DNA of 18,760 bases from QHYU01 sp041493955. GTDB taxonomy: Bacteria > Acidobacteriota > Terriglobia > Acidiferrales > UBA7541. The notes under the pieces were generated by a model that was not told the origin of the DNA, ran no database searches, and saw only the letters and a program-made list of their open reading frames with translations. Made by a program: the position numbers and the translations under genes. The stretch lies in contig JBGPZW010000062.1 of assembly GCA_041493955.1 (NCBI GenBank), positions 1 to 18,760 of the forward strand, given 5' to 3'. Numbering within the stretch: the stretch's first letter is position 1; each line of letters opens with the position of its first letter. This document shows positions 6,416 through 14,358 of the stretch, piece by piece.

Positions 6416-9400
6416 CTACGTTTGTAGTCGGAGCAACACGTTTCTGACCGCCTGGGCCAAGCTGCCCTTCCCCCGGGTGACTCCCATCCAAAGCACCCCA
6501 CTGGGATCCAGCCGCATCCCGCGGTGCGAGCGGATCAGCTCGACGACCTGTTCGCCGCGCACAGGCGTCTCGGGGTGGAATTTGATGGCCACCTGCTCAC
6601 CCTGGCGTTCGACCGAAGCCACCAGCAGCTTTTCGCAAAACGCCTTCAGCACGGCGTACTCCAGCAGGTTGCCCACCGCCGGCGGAACGAGACCGAACCG
6701 ATCTTCCAGCTCCCGGCGGACTTCCTCCTGCTCGGCCTCGTTCGTAATCCCGGCAATGCGCTTGTACGTGCGCAGGCGCAGGTTCTCGCCCGGGATGTAC
6801 TCAGATGGGATGCGAATATCCAGTCCCAGGTTGAGCGTGGCGCGCAGCTCCGGCGCGGGCGCCTCGCCTTTCAGGTTGGCGACGGCGCGCTCCATCATCT
6901 GGCAATACAGGTCAAAGCCGATGGCGTTGATGTGGCCGTGCTGCTGGCGGCCGAGCAGATTACCGGCGCCGCGCAGCTCGAGGTCAAGCGCAGCGATGCG
7001 GAAGCCGGCGCCCAGCTCGCTGAACTCCCGCAACGCGGCCAGTCGCCGCCGGGCCAGCGGCGTCAGCGAGGCTTCCGGCGGCACCAGCAGGTAGGCATAG
7101 GCGCGCTGGTTCGAGCGGCCCACGCGACCGCGGAGTTGATAGAGCTCAGAGAGCCCAAAGCGGTCGGCGCGGTTGATCACGATGGTGTTGGCCCGCGGGA
7201 TGTCCAGACCGTTCTCGATAATCGTGGTGGAGACGAGCACATCGGCCTCGTCGCGAACGAATTGCAGCATGACGCGCTCGAGTTCTTTTTCACTCATCTG
7301 GCCGTGACCGATGACCACGCGGGCACGGGGCACGAGTTTCTGCAGCAGCGAGGCCAGCGAATAGATGGACTCCACTCGGTTGTGCACAAAGAAGACCTGG
7401 CCCGACCGGGCCAGCTCCTGCTCGATGGCCCGCTGGATCAGCGACTCCTGGAACGGTGCAACGATGGTCTGGATGGCCAGGCGATCCTTGGGCGGGGTCT
7501 CGATCACCGACATGTCGCGCAGGCCCACCAGAGACATGTTCAGCGTGCGCGGGATGGGCGTGGCCGAAAGCGTCAGCACATCCACGTCTTTGCTCATCTC
7601 CTTCAGCCGCTCTTTGTGGGCCACTCCGAAGCGCTGCTCCTCGTCCACCACCAACAGGCCGAGATCGTGGAAGCAAACATCGCGGGAGAGCAAGCGGTGC
7701 GTGCCGATCACCACGTCCACCTGGCCCGCTTCGAGACCAGCCAGTACCTCCTTTTGCTCGCGCGGGCTGCGGAAGCGGCTCAGCATCTCCACGCGCATCG
7801 GGAAGGCGGCCAGGCGGCGGCGAAAGGTGTCGAAGTGCTGATAGACCAGAACGGTTGTCGGCGCGAGCACGGCCACCTGCTTTGAGTCCGCCACGGCTTT
7901 GAACGCCGCGCGCATGGCCACTTCGGTCTTGCCGTAGCCTACGTCGCCACACAGCAGCCGGTCCATCGGTACGGGGCGCTCCATGTCGCGCTTGACGTCA
8001 GTGATTGCGGCGGCCTGGTCGGGTGTCTCCTCGAACTCGAAGGCATCCTCGAACTCCTTCTGCCAGGGCACGTCCGGGGAGAAAGCGAAACCGGGGGAGG
8101 TTTTCCGCTCGGCGTAGAGGCGGAGCAACTGGTCGGCCATATCGGTGAGCGACTTGCGCACGCGCGTCTTGCGCGCTACCCAGGCCGTGCCGCCGAGCCG
8201 GTCGAGCTGCGGCCGTGCACCCTCGAGTGAGCGATAGCTTTGCACCAAGTCGAGCCGCTCGAGTGGCACATAGAGGCGGGCGTCCTCAACGTAGCGCAGA
8301 AGCATGAACTCGCCTTGCGCGCTTTCACTCTCGAGCTGCCGCAGGCCTTCGAACTGGCCGATGCCGTGGTCCACGTGCACAACGTAGTCGCCCGGCTTCA
8401 ACTCCGAAAAATCGCTGAAGAAGCTGGCCGTCTTCGGCCGGCGCTTCGCGCGCGCCGGCCCGGGCAGGGTCTCAAACAAGTCGGCGGTGCCGTACAACGC
8501 AAGCTTGCACTCCGGGAAGACCACGCCCTCGGCGAGCGGGGCCTTGCACAACACGATCGCCGGAACGCTGCCGGCGCTGGAGTCCTCGGCGAGCCGCACG
8601 GTGGTTACGTTCTCCTCGAGCTCCCCGAGCCGGTACGGCATCTCGTATTCGTGGCAGAGATCGGCCAGCCGCTCGAGCTCGCCGGTATTGCCCGCCGAAA
8701 CCATCACTTGCTCGCCCGCCGCAATGCGCCCGCGCACCTCGGCCATGAACGCGGCCACGTTGCCGTGATAGCGGGTGGTCGGCTGGGTCAGCAGCACGCG
8801 CGGTTCGTGGTTCCCCATACCCCCGAGCTCTTCGCGGTGTAGAGGCAGGTGCTCGAGCCATAGCCGCTCGCGGGATTCGAGCGCTTGCTGCCATTGTTCT
8901 TCGCCGTAGTAGAAAACCTCCGGCGGGGCGGCCTCCCCGCCGAAGTCGGAGCTTGCAACGGCTCGTTCGTAGGCTTCGATGAGGCGCTCGCGAAACTCCT
9001 GCGCCGCGCGCTCCAGGGCAACCGGCTCATCCAGAATGACCAGGGGTGGATCGCTCAGGTCGAAGAGCGAAGACGTGCCCGGTTCCAGCCGCGTGGCCTC
9101 AAACTCCCAGCCCGGAAAAACGCCGGCATAGCGCGCGGCCTCTCCGTCCGGCGGCTCGGCGGCGCGGCCCGCGGCCCGAGCGTAAACACGCCCAAAGAGC
9201 TTGTTGCGGCGCGGAAATTCGGTCAGCGGGGGCAGCGTGACGCGTTCCAGCGGCCCGACCGACCGCTGGGTGCTGGGGTCGAACTCACGTAGCGAATCCA
9301 CTGTGTCGCCGAACAGTTCCAGGCGCACCGGACGCGGTGATTCAGGCGAGAATACGTCAACGATGCCGCCGCGCACGGCGAATTGCCCGGGCATCTCGAC

Positions 9401-9934
9401 GGTGTCATGCCGTTCATATCCCACGCCCGCCAGGTGGGCCACCAAGTCGTCGAGCGAGATGTCCTGGTCCCGCGCCAGTGTGCGAGCTAGGCCCCGATAA
9501 AACTCGGCCTCGCGCAGCCGCATCTGCGCCGCCGCGACCGGCGCCAGCACCAGCGATGCCTGACCGCTGGCAAATCTCCAGAGCGCCACTGCGCGGGTCT
9601 CCTGAATTTCCGCGTGCGGGGAGAGATCTTGCCAAGGCAGGACGTCGAGTGCCGGGAGCGCGGCTACGTGCGCGGCAGGTTTGCCGCTGAGCGCGCGGTA
9701 GAAAAAACGCACCGGTTCGACCAGGGCCTCGGCGCGCTGGTTCGATTCGACCAGAAATAGTACCGGCCGGTGCAGCGCCGCGGCGGTCTGAGCCACGATA
9801 AGAGCCTTGGCCGGATCCGTGAGCCCAGCCAGGCCCGCTTCGCGCGCGCCGCGGGCCAGCGCGTCCAGCGTGTTTTCCACAGCAGGGTGGCGACCGACGC
9901 GGCCCAGTAGCTCGGCGACCGAAGGCAGGATCAT
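6416..9934 (-). CDS. mfd: Transcription-repair coupling factor Mfd
   Basis: Mfd is an ATP-driven DNA translocase that removes RNA polymerase stalled at lesions and recruits UvrA. The 1172-residue length is typical. Residues 1 to about 340 form the UvrB-like module (PALDVLPWQDLSPH near 94, FAVRGGIVDVFSP near 185-196). The RNA-polymerase-interacting domain is near 512-570 (LKPGDYVVHVDHGIGQFEGL). The helicase core has Walker A GDVGYGKT at 663-670, DEEQ at 764-767, SATP at 790-793, VSTTIIENGLDIPRANT near 901-916 and QLRGRVGR at 933-940. The TRG region and C-terminal D7 domain follow. Its ATG overlaps the TGA of rfaE2 in ATGA (9931-9934). Pairing of mfd with a SurA-like gene downstream is, to my knowledge, seen in acidobacteria. 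Confidence 0.97.
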   Translation of the reverse strand: MILPSVAELLGRVGRHPAVENTLDALARGAREAGLAGLTDPAKALIVAQTAAALHRPVLFLVESNQRAEALVEPVRFFYRALSGKPAAHVAALPALDVLPWQDLSPHAEIQETRAVALWRFASGQASLVLAPVAAAQMRLREAEFYRGLARTLARDQDISLDDLVAHLAGVGYERHDTVEMPGQFAVRGGIVDVFSPESPRPVRLELFGDTVDSLREFDPSTQRSVGPLERVTLPPLTEFPRRNKLFGRVYARAAGRAAEPPDGEAARYAGVFPGWEFEATRLEPGTSSLFDLSDPPLVILDEPVALERAAQEFRERLIEAYERAVASSDFGGEAAPPEVFYYGEEQWQQALESRERLWLEHLPLHREELGGMGNHEPRVLLTQPTTRYHGNVAAFMAEVRGRIAAGEQVMVSAGNTGELERLADLCHEYEMPYRLGELEENVTTVRLAEDSSAGSVPAIVLCKAPLAEGVVFPECKLALYGTADLFETLPGPARAKRRPKTASFFSDFSELKPGDYVVHVDHGIGQFEGLRQLESESAQGEFMLLRYVEDARLYVPLERLDLVQSYRSLEGARPQLDRLGGTAWVARKTRVRKSLTDMADQLLRLYAERKTSPGFAFSPDVPWQKEFEDAFEFEETPDQAAAITDVKRDMERPVPMDRLLCGDVGYGKTEVAMRAAFKAVADSKQVAVLAPTTVLVYQHFDTFRRRLAAFPMRVEMLSRFRSPREQKEVLAGLEAGQVDVVIGTHRLLSRDVCFHDLGLLVVDEEQRFGVAHKERLKEMSKDVDVLTLSATPIPRTLNMSLVGLRDMSVIETPPKDRLAIQTIVAPFQESLIQRAIEQELARSGQVFFVHNRVESIYSLASLLQKLVPRARVVIGHGQMSEKELERVMLQFVRDEADVLVSTTIIENGLDIPRANTIVINRADRFGLSELYQLRGRVGRSNQRAYAYLLVPPEASLTPLARRRLAALREFSELGAGFRIAALDLELRGAGNLLGRQQHGHINAIGFDLYCQMMERAVANLKGEAPAPELRATLNLGLDIRIPSEYIPGENLRLRTYKRIAGITNEAEQEEVRRELEDRFGLVPPAVGNLLEYAVLKAFCEKLLVASVERQGEQVAIKFHPETPVRGEQVVELIRSHRGMRLDPSGVLWMGVTRGKGSLAQAVRNVLLRLQT

Positions 9935-10446
9935 TCTGGACGACCGCTTTGAGGACTCCGCGTGTGTTGGCCAGGCGGGGTGCCGCGGATGCGCTCGAGG
10001 ATAGCCGTGGTGGAATAGCCGGGTTCAAACGGGACGGAGACCACGCGGCCGCCGGCCGCCTCCACCTCTTCCCGGCCGACGATCTCATCCGCGCCCCAGT
10101 CGCCACCCTTGACCAGCACGCCGGGCAGTAGGTGCGCAATCAACTGGCGCGGCGTGGGCTCGTCGAAGATCACCACATAATCCACAGCGGACAGCGCCGC
10201 AAGAATCTCCGCACGCTCCTCTTGCGGCACCAGCGGCCGGGGCTTGCCCTTCACCTGGCGCACGCTGGAGTCACTGTTAATGGCCACCACCAGCGCGTCG
10301 CCGAGCGAGCGCGCCTGCTCGAGGCAGCGGATGTGGCCTGGGTGCAGCAGATCGAAGCAGCCGTTAGTGAACACTACGCGCTGGCCATTGCGTTTTCGCT
10401 CGGCCACGTGGAGAATGAGCTCGGCTTGCGAAACGACTTGCCCCAA
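9931..10446 (-). CDS. rfaE2: D-glycero-beta-D-manno-heptose 1-phosphate adenylyltransferase, stand-alone
   Basis: The enzyme adenylates heptose-1-phosphate to ADP-heptose for LPS inner core or other heptose glycans. The 171-residue protein is a cytidylyltransferase-fold domain with VFTNGCFDLLHPGHIRCLEQ at residues 25-44 (HPGH at 35-38 contacts the nucleotide phosphates), LVVAINSDSSVRQVKGKPRP at 52-71 and the C-terminal GYSTTAILERI at 143-153. It lacks the ribokinase-like domain of bifunctional HldE, so the kinase must be encoded elsewhere. The start is taken as TTG 10446, supported by GGGGGAG eight bases upstream; no ATG or GTG fits better. It is the first gene of the minus-strand run, and its presence implies a diderm envelope with heptose-containing glycans. 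Confidence 0.92.
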   Translation of the reverse strand: MGQVVSQAELILHVAERKRNGQRVVFTNGCFDLLHPGHIRCLEQARSLGDALVVAINSDSSVRQVKGKPRPLVPQEERAEILAALSAVDYVVIFDEPTPRQLIAHLLPGVLVKGGDWGADEIVGREEVEAAGGRVVSVPFEPGYSTTAILERIRGTPPGQHTRSPQSGRPE

Positions 10447-10454
10447 CGTGGATG

Positions 10455-10461
10455 CTCCCCC
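10455..10461 (-). promoter_or_regulatory. Ribosome binding site deciding the TTG start of rfaE2
   Basis: The minus strand reads GGGGGAG, with eight bases to the TTG at 10446. It is the strongest Shine-Dalgarno-like sequence in this leader and makes TTG the best start. Confidence 0.5.
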
Positions 10462-10520
10462 AGAATCTCCTCACCTGCGTCACACACTACAGGCGAATTG
10501 CGGAATCGATCACGCAAATC

Positions 10521-10526
10521 ATTTTA
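10521..10526 (-). promoter_or_regulatory. Candidate -10 element for the rfaE2-mfd operon
   Basis: The minus strand reads TAAAAT, the most A/T-rich hexamer in the 101-bp divergent spacer between rfaE2 and the hydrolase gene. No good -35 lies 16-18 bases upstream. A start would give a leader of about 65 bases before the TTG. Confidence 0.25.
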
Positions 10527-10547
10527 TCACGCAGCCCGGCAGCCACG

Positions 10548-12086
10548 ATGAAACGCCCGGAATGGCTCATGGCGCTGGGAGGACTGGTGTTCCTTGCCGT
10601 GGGCTGGCAACTGACCCGCAGTTCGCACGGACCCTCGCGCGATATTGTGGTCGTCGAGGCCTGCCGGGCCCCGGTGCGCATCCTGGAACCGCAAGCACCG
10701 CGACCGATCGGCTCCGCGATCGTGTTCCACGGACTCTCGGCCAACCGGCGCCTGATGCAAACCTTTGGCCAGTGGCTGGCGAGCCTGGGCCTGCGCGCCT
10801 ATCTGGTGGATTCGCCGGGGCACGGCGACAACACCGAACCATTCTCGTTCACACGCGCCGAGCAGTGCGCCGGAGATCTGGTCGAGTCGCTCGCCCAGAA
10901 GGGTGAGATCAACCTGGACACCACGATCCTGGCAGGGCACTCCATGGGCGGCGCGATCGCCATCCGCCTGGCGGATCGTTTTCCCACTGCCGCCACAATC
11001 GCCATCTCCCCGGCACCGCTCGTGCAGCTTTCCAAGGTGCCGGCCAGTTTCCTGCCTTACGGCCCACCGAGGCGCATGCCGGTCAACCTTCTGGTCTTCG
11101 TCGGCGGCTGGGAGCCTTCGATCACTGCCCAGGCCGACCAGGCACTGATGCGCGCCGCCGGCGGCGAACGACTCCAGCCCGAGGATTTCCAGCAGCGCCG
11201 CGCGGCTAAGTTGGTGGTCATCCCAATGGCTACGCATACCAGCCTGCTCTATGACCGGCGGGTGAAAGACTGGAGCCTAGACTGGGCCCGCAGCGCGCTG
11301 AGCCAGCTGGCGGTAGCCAGCACTGCGCCCGGCTCTCCGGTCGCTGGCGGTCTTCTGGGGCTTGTGGGCCTGTTTCTGCTCTTTCCCGCGGCTGCGAGCG
11401 GCCTCGCACTGTTGCTCCGCGCGAATGGTAAGGAAGAAATCATCGAGCCCCCGGGCATCCGTCGGGTGCTCGTGCTCTGGATGGTGACGAGCCTGCTCGT
11501 TGTGTCCCTGGAGAAATTCTGGGTGCCCCTCAAGGTGTTGCGCATGATGACGGGCGACTACCTCGCCTCTTCCTTCTTGCTCACCGGCGTGGTCTTGCTC
11601 GTTTTCCTGCGGAACGAGGTACGTGCCGCCCTTCGCCTGAACACCCGCGCCGTGGCTCTGGCTGGCCTGCTGGGTTTGTCAACGCTGCTGGTGTTCGGAG
11701 CCTGGCTTGACTGGCAGCTCGCCGGCGGGGGGATGAACGCCCCGCGCTGGCTGCGCTTCGTGCCTGTGGCTCTTGTCTGCTGGCCTTATTTCGCGGCAGA
11801 GGAAGTAGCCCTTGGCCCGCCCTCGGTCGGGAGACGCCTGGGGCGCTTTGCGCTGTTCCTGGCGCTGCGGCTTGAACTATGGGTGGCGCTTCTGCTGGCC
11901 CTCTACGTTTTCCGGAGCGGGCAGATTCTGATTGTCCTGCTGGCGATCTATCTAGCGCTGCTCTCTCTGGTGCAGCGATGGGCTTCAGACGCGGTGCGAC
12001 GCCGCACGGGGTCGGTGGCGGCTGCAGCGGCGATTGGTGCTATACTAACCGCCTGGTTTGTGGCGGCAGTGTTTCCGCTAACGTAA
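10548..12086 (+). CDS. Membrane-anchored alpha/beta hydrolase with polytopic C-terminal domain
   Basis: From ATG 10548 the product has 512 residues. An N-terminal hydrophobic segment (residues 7-21) precedes an alpha/beta hydrolase domain (about 40-255). That domain has the oxyanion HG at 61-62, DSPGHGDN at 88-95, the nucleophile elbow GHSMGG with Ser132, and a likely catalytic His at 230 (ATHTSLL). The acid residue is not clear. Residues 265-510 are almost entirely hydrophobic, with about seven or eight predicted membrane spans near 265-290, 306-322, 337-355, 367-386, 403-418, 435-455, 458-475 and 488-510. I do not recognise this membrane part as a named family. The substrate is unknown. A lipid or acyl ester would suit the location but is a guess. 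The flavoprotein gene follows 58 bases downstream. Confidence 0.8.
   Translation: MKRPEWLMALGGLVFLAVGWQLTRSSHGPSRDIVVVEACRAPVRILEPQAPRPIGSAIVFHGLSANRRLMQTFGQWLASLGLRAYLVDSPGHGDNTEPFSFTRAEQCAGDLVESLAQKGEINLDTTILAGHSMGGAIAIRLADRFPTAATIAISPAPLVQLSKVPASFLPYGPPRRMPVNLLVFVGGWEPSITAQADQALMRAAGGERLQPEDFQQRRAAKLVVIPMATHTSLLYDRRVKDWSLDWARSALSQLAVASTAPGSPVAGGLLGLVGLFLLFPAAASGLALLLRANGKEEIIEPPGIRRVLVLWMVTSLLVVSLEKFWVPLKVLRMMTGDYLASSFLLTGVVLLVFLRNEVRAALRLNTRAVALAGLLGLSTLLVFGAWLDWQLAGGGMNAPRWLRFVPVALVCWPYFAAEEVALGPPSVGRRLGRFALFLALRLELWVALLLALYVFRSGQILIVLLAIYLALLSLVQRWASDAVRRRTGSVAAAAAIGAILTAWFVAAVFPLT
12038..12046 (+). promoter_or_regulatory. Candidate extended -10 promoter for the flavoprotein gene
   Basis: TGCTATACT matches an extended -10 (TGn followed by a TATAAT-like hexamer), but no -35 is visible. 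It lies within the last codons of the hydrolase gene, about 100 bp before ATG 12145, and could give the flavoprotein gene independent expression. Confidence 0.35.
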
Positions 12087-12144
12087 CCGACTTCCGCACC
12101 CCGGTTTGTGTAGAGTGGGCGGTTGGGGGGAGCGGAGCGCATTC

Positions 12145-13335
12145 ATGCCGGAAATCGTCATAGTGGGCGGCGGCCCCTCAGGGTCGATTTGTGGCGAGCG
12201 CCTGGCGCGCGCAGGGTTCGACGTCACCCTCTACGACGAGCACCTGGCCTGGGAGAAGCCTTGCGGCGGCGGTCTGACGCACAAGGCCATTGAGGCCTAT
12301 CCCTTCCTGCTCAACGGTCCCCACCCCAAGAAGCTGATCCACACAATCGAGCTGATTTCGAGCGGCGGGCATCGCGCCCGGCTGCATCTCGACCGCCCCA
12401 TCGTCATCTACTCCCGAGCAGTGCTGAATGGTCTGCTGCTGGACCGCGCCGCGGCGGCGGGCTGCCGGGTGGTGCGCTCCCGGGTCACGCAGGTGGATAC
12501 CGACGGCGAGCGGGTGCGCCTGATCGCTGAGGGCGTCGAACGCACCGCGGATTTTGTGGTCCTGGCGGCGGGCGCGCGAAATACGCTGCTGCCCAACACG
12601 CGTCCCCTGCGCCCCGACGATTTGGAAATCACCCTCGGCTACTTCGTGCCAGCGCAAGCCAACAGCATTCAAGTGAAGTTTCTGCGGCGTTTCGAAGGCT
12701 ACCTCTGGTCATTTCCGCGCTGTGACCATCTCTCCGTGGGCATCTGCGGCAGCATGGCGCGGCACACCAGCCAGGAATTGCGCGGGCACCTGAACGATTT
12801 CCTCCGCGGAGAACGCATCGAGACAACGGGCGCGCGCTTCTACAGCCACGTGCTGCCGTCGCCGCAACCGCAGACGCTTCGCACAAGGCGCGTAGTGGGA
12901 CGGAACTGGGCGCTGGTCGGCGACGCTGCAGCGTGGGTGGACCCCATCACGGGCGAAGGCCTGTACTACGCCTTGCGCTCGGGCGATCTGCTCGGGCAGG
13001 CGCTGGCCGCGGGCACCCCGGAGGAGTACCCGGCCCGCGTCCGCAAGGATTTCTCCGCCAACTTGGAATTCGCCACGCGCATCGCCCGGCGCTTCTACCG
13101 CGGCCGCTTCCTGGGGGGCGCGGTGGCCACGCGGATGATTCAGTTCGTGGAGCGCAGCGCCACTTTCCGCGTACTCATGGCCGACCTGTTCAGCGGCGCG
13201 CAGGACTATCGCAGCTTGAAGCGCCGCCTGTGGGTGCAGTGCGGCGTCACGCTGACCGAGGTCGTCTCCAGCCTCCTGAAGCTGCAGCCCTCCCTGACCC
13301 AGAGCTCCCCTGGCAGGGCGGAGCCGGCTCCATAG
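12145..13335 (+). CDS. FAD-dependent oxidoreductase, geranylgeranyl reductase family
   Basis: The 396-residue protein has the Rossmann dinucleotide motif IVGGGPSGSICGERL (6-20), EKPCGGGL (37-44), the YLWSFPRCDHLSVGI block (186-200), which matches the YxWxFP active-site motif of geranylgeranyl reductases, and the second FAD motif LVGDAAAWVDPITGEGLYYALRSG (257-280). Such enzymes reduce isoprenoid double bonds in chlorophyll, archaeal lipids or menaquinone side chains. The family also includes halogenase-like and uncharacterised flavoproteins, so the substrate here is open. The start is ATG 12145, with GGAG seven bases upstream; the longer frame from 12106 lacks support. The gene is in the same direction as the hydrolase gene, and the two might act on a common lipid, but this is only inferred from proximity. 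Confidence 0.85.
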   Translation: MPEIVIVGGGPSGSICGERLARAGFDVTLYDEHLAWEKPCGGGLTHKAIEAYPFLLNGPHPKKLIHTIELISSGGHRARLHLDRPIVIYSRAVLNGLLLDRAAAAGCRVVRSRVTQVDTDGERVRLIAEGVERTADFVVLAAGARNTLLPNTRPLRPDDLEITLGYFVPAQANSIQVKFLRRFEGYLWSFPRCDHLSVGICGSMARHTSQELRGHLNDFLRGERIETTGARFYSHVLPSPQPQTLRTRRVVGRNWALVGDAAAWVDPITGEGLYYALRSGDLLGQALAAGTPEEYPARVRKDFSANLEFATRIARRFYRGRFLGGAVATRMIQFVERSATFRVLMADLFSGAQDYRSLKRRLWVQCGVTLTEVVSSLLKLQPSLTQSSPGRAEPAP

Positions 13336-13546
13336 TGCCCGACTCCGCTCCCAAGCATACGGCTCTGGCCCCGGACCTCCAAGGGCCCATCTCGAAAGCG
13401 AAACTCGGGCGCCCCTCGGGCATCGCCAGCGAGCAGCAGAAGGCCTGACGGTCGCTTTCCTTGCATTTCCCCAGAAGCCAAGCCAGTTGCATTCTGTTTG
13501 CGAGGAAAGATCTGACTGCGCGTTTCCGGTGTGGAAGGCGCTATGG
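13336..13546. other. Convergent intergenic spacer
   Basis: This 211-bp spacer lies between the ends of the flavoprotein gene and the XRE gene. I see no stem followed by T-tract, no conserved-looking small frame and no repeat. Confidence 0.5.
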
Positions 13547-13963
13547 CTAGTAGAGAGAGCGGCGCTGCACAGGTTTGCGGGTGGGCGGAGGAACCAGGGT
13601 AGCCATCTTCCGAATCATGGCCAGCACCAAGCGCTTGTCGCCTTCCGAGAGGGTCGAGCTGTGTTTCTTGATCTCGGAGAGGAAGCGGATTTCATCCTCG
13701 GAGAGCTCGCCGAGCATCTTCTGCGTGTCGCGGTCGTGGGCGGTTTCCGCGCCAGGGAAAAAGTCGGCCAGACCGATGTCCATGGCCTCGGCGATCTTGG
13801 CCAGGGTTTCCAGCGAGGGCACGGTGTGGCCGTTTTCGACTCGCGAGAGATAGCAGCGCAGCAGTCCGGTGCGCCGTTCAATGTCGCCTTGAGAAAGCCC
13901 GCGCTCGCCGCGGTAACTGCGGATTACTTGCCCGATGGCGACCTTCGGTTTTTCTTTTGGCAC
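13547..13963 (-). CDS. XRE-family helix-turn-helix transcriptional regulator
   Basis: A 138-residue regulator. Residues 10-68 form a Cro/CI-type helix-turn-helix: IGQVIRSYRGERGLSQGDIERRTGLLRCYLSRVENGHTVPSLETLAKIAEAMDIGLADFF. The two turn helices are SQGDIERRTG and CYLSRVENG. The remaining 70 residues are predicted helical (LGELSEDEIRFLSEIKKHSSTLSEGDKRLVLAMIRKM) and could mediate dimerisation; no ligand-binding domain is recognisable. The start is GTG 13963 with AGAGGT five bases upstream. The gene is alone on its strand, faces the flavoprotein gene, and has a divergent neighbour at 14359, so autoregulation or control of that neighbour is possible but not shown. Confidence 0.88.
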   Translation of the reverse strand: MPKEKPKVAIGQVIRSYRGERGLSQGDIERRTGLLRCYLSRVENGHTVPSLETLAKIAEAMDIGLADFFPGAETAHDRDTQKMLGELSEDEIRFLSEIKKHSSTLSEGDKRLVLAMIRKMATLVPPPTRKPVQRRSLY

Positions 13964-13988
13964 GGCTTACCTCTTGGCTTCCGGCGGT

Positions 13989-14017
13989 ATGTTACGTAGC
14001 TGGCTAATAGCACGCAA
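13989..14017 (-). promoter_or_regulatory. Candidate promoter for the XRE regulator
   Basis: On the minus strand TTGCGT (14012-14017) and TAACAT (13989-13994) are 17 bases apart. Transcription would begin about 20 bases before the GTG at 13963. Both hexamers are imperfect. Confidence 0.3.
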
Positions 14018-14296
14018 GGGGTTTCTACAGGCCGATGTGCTTGGCAAGCAATTAGTCCGGGCTGATGCAAAAAGGAACAGACCGTCTTCGCCATGCTTTT
14101 GACGGGACAGCCGGCTCGATCTGCGGGCCTGGAGCGCCTCCGCCATTTCTAGCGTTACTTTAACGGATGCTTTGATAGAGGGCGCGCGCAATGTCCGCCA
14201 TCAGCGCTCACCAATTCCAGATTCTTTGCTGCACGGCGTTGCGCAACGCTGCGCTCAGGGGTAGCATGTTCCTGCTCTTGCGAAGATATTCTGCGG

Positions 14297-14313
14297 CTCC
14301 AGCGTAACTGGAG
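14297..14313. repeat. Inverted repeat upstream of the beta-propeller gene
   Basis: CTCCAG, five bases, CTGGAG. It ends 45 bases before ATG 14359 and could be an operator or an RNA hairpin in the leader. No regulator match is known to me. Confidence 0.4.
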
Positions 14314-14358
14314 AGAACCCGCGCGGTCAGGCGATCCCCGCGCTGGGACGAGAACTCG

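Larger units (their letters stand above)
13964..14358. other. 395-bp divergent intergenic region
   Basis: The region separates the XRE gene from the beta-propeller gene. It holds the candidate XRE promoter, a 14-bp perfect palindrome (14236-14249), an inverted repeat CTCCAG-5-CTGGAG (14297-14313), and a stretch with coding-like minus-strand codon use (about 14208-14372). I found no tRNA-like structure and no confident complete gene. Confidence 0.5.

Noticed and set aside
6524..7885. A 453-residue open frame on the plus strand, antisense to mfd
   Set aside because: The minus strand encodes conserved Mfd motifs throughout. The long antisense frame follows from high GC at third positions, and its translation has no recognisable motif or plausible start.
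12933..13448. A 171-residue plus-strand frame overlapping the end of the flavoprotein gene
   Set aside because: It is out of frame with the conserved FAD motif LVGDAAAW and is rich in Arg, Gly and Pro, as expected for a shifted reading of GC-rich coding DNA.
13967..14191. A 74-residue minus-strand frame just upstream of the XRE gene
   Set aside because: It needs a TTG start with no ribosome binding site, overlaps the likely XRE promoter, and shows no recognisable sequence pattern.
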